Assembly (NCBI GenBank): GCA_021793215.1
Contig: JAJYTE010000013.1
Location: forward strand, 1 to 57,476
Length of the DNA stretch: 57,476 nt
Source of the DNA: Bacillota bacterium
GTDB taxonomy: Bacteria; Bacillota; Sulfobacillia; JAJZYS01; JAJYTV01
Direction: 5' to 3'
Positions 53,305 through 57,476 of this stretch are shown here, piece by piece. The notes under the pieces were generated by a model. That model had not been told where the DNA came from, ran no database searches, and was given only the letters and a program-made list of their open reading frames with translations. A program made the position numbers and the translations under genes. Each line of letters starts with the position of its first letter. Within the stretch, counting starts at the first letter, position 1.

Positions 53305-53447
53305 TCCTTCTGCCTGCCGGCCCTTTTCCCCCAGAGATCGCTCCCTGGCTTTGTGAGGCCTTTGACGGTCCAGGCAGACCGGGGGTCACCCGCCGATGAT
53401 TCCGAGATCCCCCACCTCGTCCACTCGCGGGCGCGAGTGCTGGCGCT
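53305..53447 (-). ncRNA. glmS ribozyme-riboswitch
   Basis: On the minus strand the leader contains AGCGCCAGCACT (cleavage expected between A and G), a GC helix, AGTGGACGAGG, TCATCGGCGGGTGACC, GGTCTGCCT and later GGCAGGCAGAAGG. These are the conserved core, pseudoknot and P3/P4-side segments of glmS ribozymes in the right order and spacing. It self-cleaves with glucosamine-6-phosphate as cofactor, lowering glmS expression. The 3' limit is approximate. Confidence 0.93.
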
Positions 53448-53497
53448 TAGTGGTTGCCGCTTCCCTATGCTGTTGCGGGACCCTGCCCGTTGGCGCA

Positions 53498-53526
53498 AGT
53501 ATCGCAACCCTCGGGTGGAGCGTCAA
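53498..53526 (-). promoter_or_regulatory. Promoter of glmS
   Basis: Minus strand TTGACG (53526-53521), 17 bp, GATACT (53503-53498); the start is predicted about 50 nt before the ribozyme cleavage site. Confidence 0.65.
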
Positions 53527-53559
53527 GGGCCGCGGCGGACGGCAAAGCTCGGGTGCGTG

Positions 53560-53568
53560 TGCTATACT
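53560..53568 (+). promoter_or_regulatory. Extended -10 promoter of tatA
   Basis: TGC-TATACT at 53560-53568 is an extended -10 element; the -35 region is weak. It lies about 40 bp before the tatA start and is divergent from the glmS promoter. Confidence 0.6.
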
Positions 53569-53609
53569 GCACCAAAGACTGCGTTCGGCAGGAAGGACGG
53601 TGTTCCTGA

Positions 53610-53801
53610 ATGGATATCTTCACTCCCGTCCACCTGATCATCATCCTCGTGATCGCGCTGCTGCTCTTCGGACCGAAGCGCCTGCCCGAGATCGGCCAGG
53701 GACTCGGCAAGACGATCCGGGAGTTCCGCAACGCTATGAAGGAAGGCAGCGAGGAGACGTCAGAGACCTCCAAGCCATCGCCGGAGGAACAGGCGCACTA
53801 A
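53610..53801 (+). CDS. tatA: Twin-arginine translocase subunit TatA
   Basis: A 63-residue protein with one N-terminal helix ([20 protein letters not shown]), the [20 protein letters not shown] amphipathic helix with the conserved Phe-Gly-Pro-Lys hinge, and an acidic tail. It forms the pore-like component of the Tat pathway for folded proteins. ATG 53610 lies after AGGAAGGA-type sequence. No TatC gene is in the window; a DedA gene follows by 28 bp and may be co-transcribed. Confidence 0.92.
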   Translation: MDIFTPVHLIIILVIALLLFGPKRLPEIGQGLGKTIREFRNAMKEGSEETSETSKPSPEEQAH

Positions 53802-53829
53802 CTCGGCACGAAGCACCCGAGGTCAACTG

Positions 53830-54426
53830 ATGACGACCGCCAATCTGCGCGATCTCCTGTTCGTCTATGGCTACCCACTGCTCTTCCTCGTCAGCTTGAT
53901 CGAGGGCACCGGCATGCCCGGCCCTGTCGAGCTGTTCTTTCTTGCCAGCGGCTTCCTGATCTCTCGCGGTGAGATGACTCTGCCGCTGGTGTGTGCGGTA
54001 GGAACCGTGGGCAACGTCGTAGGCAACCTCGCGGGGTACATGCTCGGTCGGTGGGGCGGGAGGCCACTCTTCAACCAGATCGTGCGGCGCCTTCACCTCA
54101 GCGACTCCGGCATCGAGCGGACCGAACGCTGGTTCCGATCGTTCGGCGGCATGGCGCAGGCCATCTCGCGCCTGGTGGGCGTCACCAGGACGCCCGCGAT
54201 CATCGGGGCCGGCGTGATGCGCGTCCCGATCGGCCCATTTCTGGTCGGGTCGTTCGTGGGCGACGCGATCTGGTCGGTGTTCTGGACGCTCGCCGGCGTG
54301 GGCGTCGGGGCGAACATCGCCTTCGTGCGCGCGCACCAGGTCCTCGGGTCGGTGCTCCTCGTCGTGCTGCTCGCCGGGGTGGCCCTGGTGTGGTACTACG
54401 TGCACCGAAGGCTCCGGCGGCTGTGA
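53830..54426 (+). CDS. DedA-family membrane protein
   Basis: A 198-residue protein with the family's EGTGMPGPVELFFLASGFLI and GNLAGYMLGRWGGRPL, then FGGMAQAISRLVGVTRTPAI with the conserved Arg residues. Four or five helices. It is distinct from the DedA protein at 21.7 kb (only family-level similarity). Possible role in phospholipid flipping or membrane homeostasis. Close spacing after tatA suggests one transcript. Confidence 0.88.
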   Translation: MTTANLRDLLFVYGYPLLFLVSLIEGTGMPGPVELFFLASGFLISRGEMTLPLVCAVGTVGNVVGNLAGYMLGRWGGRPLFNQIVRRLHLSDSGIERTERWFRSFGGMAQAISRLVGVTRTPAIIGAGVMRVPIGPFLVGSFVGDAIWSVFWTLAGVGVGANIAFVRAHQVLGSVLLVVLLAGVALVWYYVHRRLRRL

Positions 54427-54545
54427 TCCGTCCGACGCGTTACCGCAGATCTGTAACGGCGTGAGCCTGCAAGAGGCGGTGGGTCACATGATTTCACGCA
54501 GGGCATGTGCGCAACGCGCCTCGGTGCGCAGCCGCTCGCCGGCTC

Positions 54546-54577
54546 GGTTTAGTACACCCGCCGGTTGGTTTAGGACA
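54546..54577. repeat. Direct repeat pair before the AbrB-like gene
   Basis: GGTTTAGTACA (54546-54556) and GGTTTAGGACA (54567-54577) are direct repeats exactly 21 bp apart, two helical turns, about 55-85 bp before the AbrB-like start. They may be an operator. Confidence 0.5.
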
Positions 54578-54631
54578 TTGCATTGGTACGTGCTGGAAGG
54601 GTAAAGTTCTGCCGCAGAAGGCGGTGGATAG

Positions 54632-54805
54632 GTGCGGTACGCGGTGCTTCAGCGGGGGAGGGTGCGCATCCCGGCGGACGTTTTGGCGCAGGCCGGGATC
54701 GCTCCTGGCAGTCTCATTCGACTAGAGCTCGACGGAGAGCGCATCGTAGTCCGGCAAGTCGGCGAAGCTTCGGAGGAAGCGCTGGCGGACGAGCGCCCGC
54801 ACTGA
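54632..54805 (+). CDS. Small AbrB/SpoVT-type DNA-binding protein
   Basis: A 57-residue ORF starting GTG 54632: MRYAVLQRGRVRIPADVLAQ then AGIAPGSLIRLELDGERIVV and a short acidic tail. This is the swapped-hairpin AbrB fold, in which the 'GRVRIP' and 'PGSLIRLE' strands are conserved. Such proteins bind DNA as dimers and serve as transition-state regulators or antitoxins (no toxin gene is visible next to it). A loose AAGGCGGTGG stretch precedes the start. It is too short for most ORF filters. Confidence 0.7.
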   Translation: MRYAVLQRGRVRIPADVLAQAGIAPGSLIRLELDGERIVVRQVGEASEEALADERPH

Positions 54806-54864
54806 GCGGGCTTGGGCGCGACCAAGGCGTCCCGAGGCAGTTGCGATCATCTGCGCTGCCCCGC

Positions 54865-54893
54865 TTGACGCTGCGGATGGGCGTAGATACAAT
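54865..54893 (+). promoter_or_regulatory. Sigma-A promoter of groES-groEL
   Basis: TTGACG (54865-54870), 17 bp, TACAAT (54888-54893); start predicted near 54900, directly before the CIRCE element. Confidence 0.85.
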
Positions 54894-54904
54894 ACATACC
54901 GCTG

Positions 54905-54931
54905 GTAGCACTCACACTCAGTGAGTGCCAA
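54905..54931 (+). promoter_or_regulatory. CIRCE operator (HrcA binding site)
   Basis: GCACTC - 9 bp - GAGTGC (54908-54913 / 54923-54928) with TAG before and CAA after, close to the CIRCE consensus TTAGCACTC-N9-GAGTGCTAA. It lies just downstream of the -10 box, so HrcA repression relieved by heat is expected. Confidence 0.92.
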
Positions 54932-54951
54932 CAAAATCGAGGAGGGATTCT

Positions 54952-55233
54952 GTGCTAAGGCCGCTTGGTGATCGTGTGGTGGTGAAGGTGCTCGAGGCGG
55001 AGGAGAAGACGGCCGGAGGGATCATCCTGCCGGACACCGCCAAGGACAAGCCCCAGGAAGGCGAGATCATCGCCGTCGGCACCGGCCGCGTGCTGGACAA
55101 CGGCACTCGCGTTGAGCCCGAGGTCAAGGTGGGCGACCGCGTCATCTTCTCGAAGTACGGCGGCACCGAGGTCAAGGTGGCTGAGGTCGAGTACCTCATC
55201 ATTCGCGAGAGCGACCTGCTCGCAGTCAAGTAA
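54952..55233 (+). CDS. groES: GroES co-chaperonin
   Basis: A 93-residue protein beginning (M)[19 protein letters not shown], with [20 protein letters not shown] and the C-terminal [18 protein letters not shown], all canonical. It caps GroEL as a heptamer. GTG 54952 follows GGAGGG at 5 nt. The frame is open to 54925, but the family starts at LRPLGDR. 30 bp separate it from groEL in the same operon, under the CIRCE promoter. Confidence 0.96.
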   Translation: MLRPLGDRVVVKVLEAEEKTAGGIILPDTAKDKPQEGEIIAVGTGRVLDNGTRVEPEVKVGDRVIFSKYGGTEVKVAEVEYLIIRESDLLAVK

Positions 55234-55245
55234 CACCGACGATAG

Positions 55246-56895
<1,650 letters not shown>

Positions 56896-56912
56896 AAACC
56901 GCCCGCTTCGAG

Positions 56913-56955
56913 GAGAGCCCCCCGCCAGGCGTCTGCCCGGCGGGGGGCTCTCCCT
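56913..56955 (+). terminator. Intrinsic terminator after groEL
   Basis: A 14-bp stem (GAGAGCCCCCCGCC / GGCGGGGGGCTCTC) with a 12-nt loop, followed by CCTGCG. Confidence 0.8.
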
Positions 56956-57049
56956 GCGACGCGCATGCGGCAAGCAAGAGATCGAGAACCACCAAGGACA
57001 ACGCTTTCGGCTATCATGGACGTGGGAGCGCCATGCGAGGGGGACTTAC

Positions 57050-57476
57050 GTGCACAATGCGGACGGATACTCCGTGCCGGATGCGATCCTGCGCTTTCGG
57101 GACGGACTCCAACGGCTCGAAACCATCGAGCGGTGGCTCGACGACGCGGCGTTCGCGGTGCTCGCGGAGGCCGCGATCGCGCCGCGCGACGTGCCGGATA
57201 CTCCGCGCTCGGCGGTCGACGGCTACGCGGTGCGCTCGGAGGACGTGCGCGAGGCGTCGAAGGGGCGGCCGGCTCGCCTGCGCCTCACCGGTTCCGCGCT
57301 GGCGGGGCACCCCGAGGTGCGCCCGCTCGGCCCTGGCGAAGCCGCGCGCATCACCACGGGCGGCGTCGTGCCGGAGGGGGCCGATGCGGTGCAGTACCAG
57401 GAGGTCTGCAGCGTCGATGTAGATGGAGGTTTCGTCGCGGTGGGCGAAGGCGTCGCACCTGGCGACAACATGCGAG
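57050..57476 (+). CDS. moeA: Molybdopterin molybdotransferase MoeA, 3' partial
   Basis: The frame from GTG 57050 runs off the window. RSAVDGYAVRSEDV (with the conserved SAxDGYA), ARITTGGVVPEGADAVQYQE and the edge GDNMR are hallmarks of MoeA, which inserts molybdate into molybdopterin. The N-terminal domain is nearly complete; the GHD catalytic region is beyond the end. GAGGGGG sits 6 nt before GTG. It is probably the first gene of a Moco unit and could use sulfur made by the carrier/E1 fusion at 23.9 kb. Confidence 0.92.
   Translation, partial: MHNADGYSVPDAILRFRDGLQRLETIERWLDDAAFAVLAEAAIAPRDVPDTPRSAVDGYAVRSEDVREASKGRPARLRLTGSALAGHPEVRPLGPGEAARITTGGVVPEGADAVQYQEVCSVDVDGGFVAVGEGVAPGDNMR

Overview
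The window looks like chromosomal DNA from a high-GC, aerobic, Gram-positive-type bacterium, most likely a deep-branching Bacillota lineage. The reasons are strong Shine-Dalgarno sites with many GTG and TTG starts, a glmS ribozyme, a CIRCE operator in front of groES-groEL, YerC- and YunC-type genes, a D-amino-acid aminotransferase, a 3D-domain protein and a possible GerD-like Gly/Ser-rich protein. The species cannot be named from the sequence.

Layout. 1-5.1 kb: Gly/Ser-rich protein, diguanylate cyclase, YerC-like regulator, nitroreductase, SDR, D-amino-acid aminotransferase, YunC-like protein. 5.1-11.6 kb: an ECF sigma/anti-sigma pair, a lipoprotein deacetylase, an Spx/ArsC-family gene with an in-frame TGA at its catalytic Cys codon, an esterase and TrpRS. 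11.7-17.5 kb: an ABC exporter cluster (ATPase, two permeases, one fused to an M1-like ectodomain, an ECF sigma, a membrane protein and a degenerate ATPase). 17.5-25.6 kb: Gmk, a compact cbb3 oxidase operon, Hsp33, DedA, dihydrolipoamide dehydrogenase, and a ubiquitin-like/E1/rhodanese fusion with a JAMM peptidase. 25.8-36.5 kb: an EAL protein, Pit with its PhoU-like partner, an MMPL exporter, an epimerase, two Dpp-type permeases, and alkylation repair (Ada-AlkA fusion plus Ogt). 36.6-40.2 kb: a 3D protein, an ECF sigma with a propeller-type membrane partner, and a broken phosphotransferase.

40.5-49.3 kb is the most unusual part. Read on the minus strand, a near-consensus sigma-A promoter is followed at once by a fluoride (crcB) riboswitch. 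Then comes a six-gene operon for a group-4-hydrogenase/complex-I-like membrane complex, whose large subunit has lost all four NiFe cysteines. A second fluoride riboswitch follows, whose 3' strand can pair with the ribosome-binding site of the next gene. That gene encodes a 582-residue TnpB/Cas12-like RuvC protein in which all three expected catalytic acidic positions appear replaced. Together this suggests a fluoride-inducible unit made of a membrane ion-translocating machine and a probably nuclease-dead RNA-guided-type protein.

49.7-51.4 kb is decayed: a truncated histidine phosphatase, repeated IS-end-like sequences and a DHFR/RibD-like gene. 51.4-57.5 kb is conserved housekeeping: glmS with its ribozyme, tatA, a second DedA protein, a 57-residue AbrB-like regulator, groES-groEL, and the 5' part of moeA, which runs off the window.
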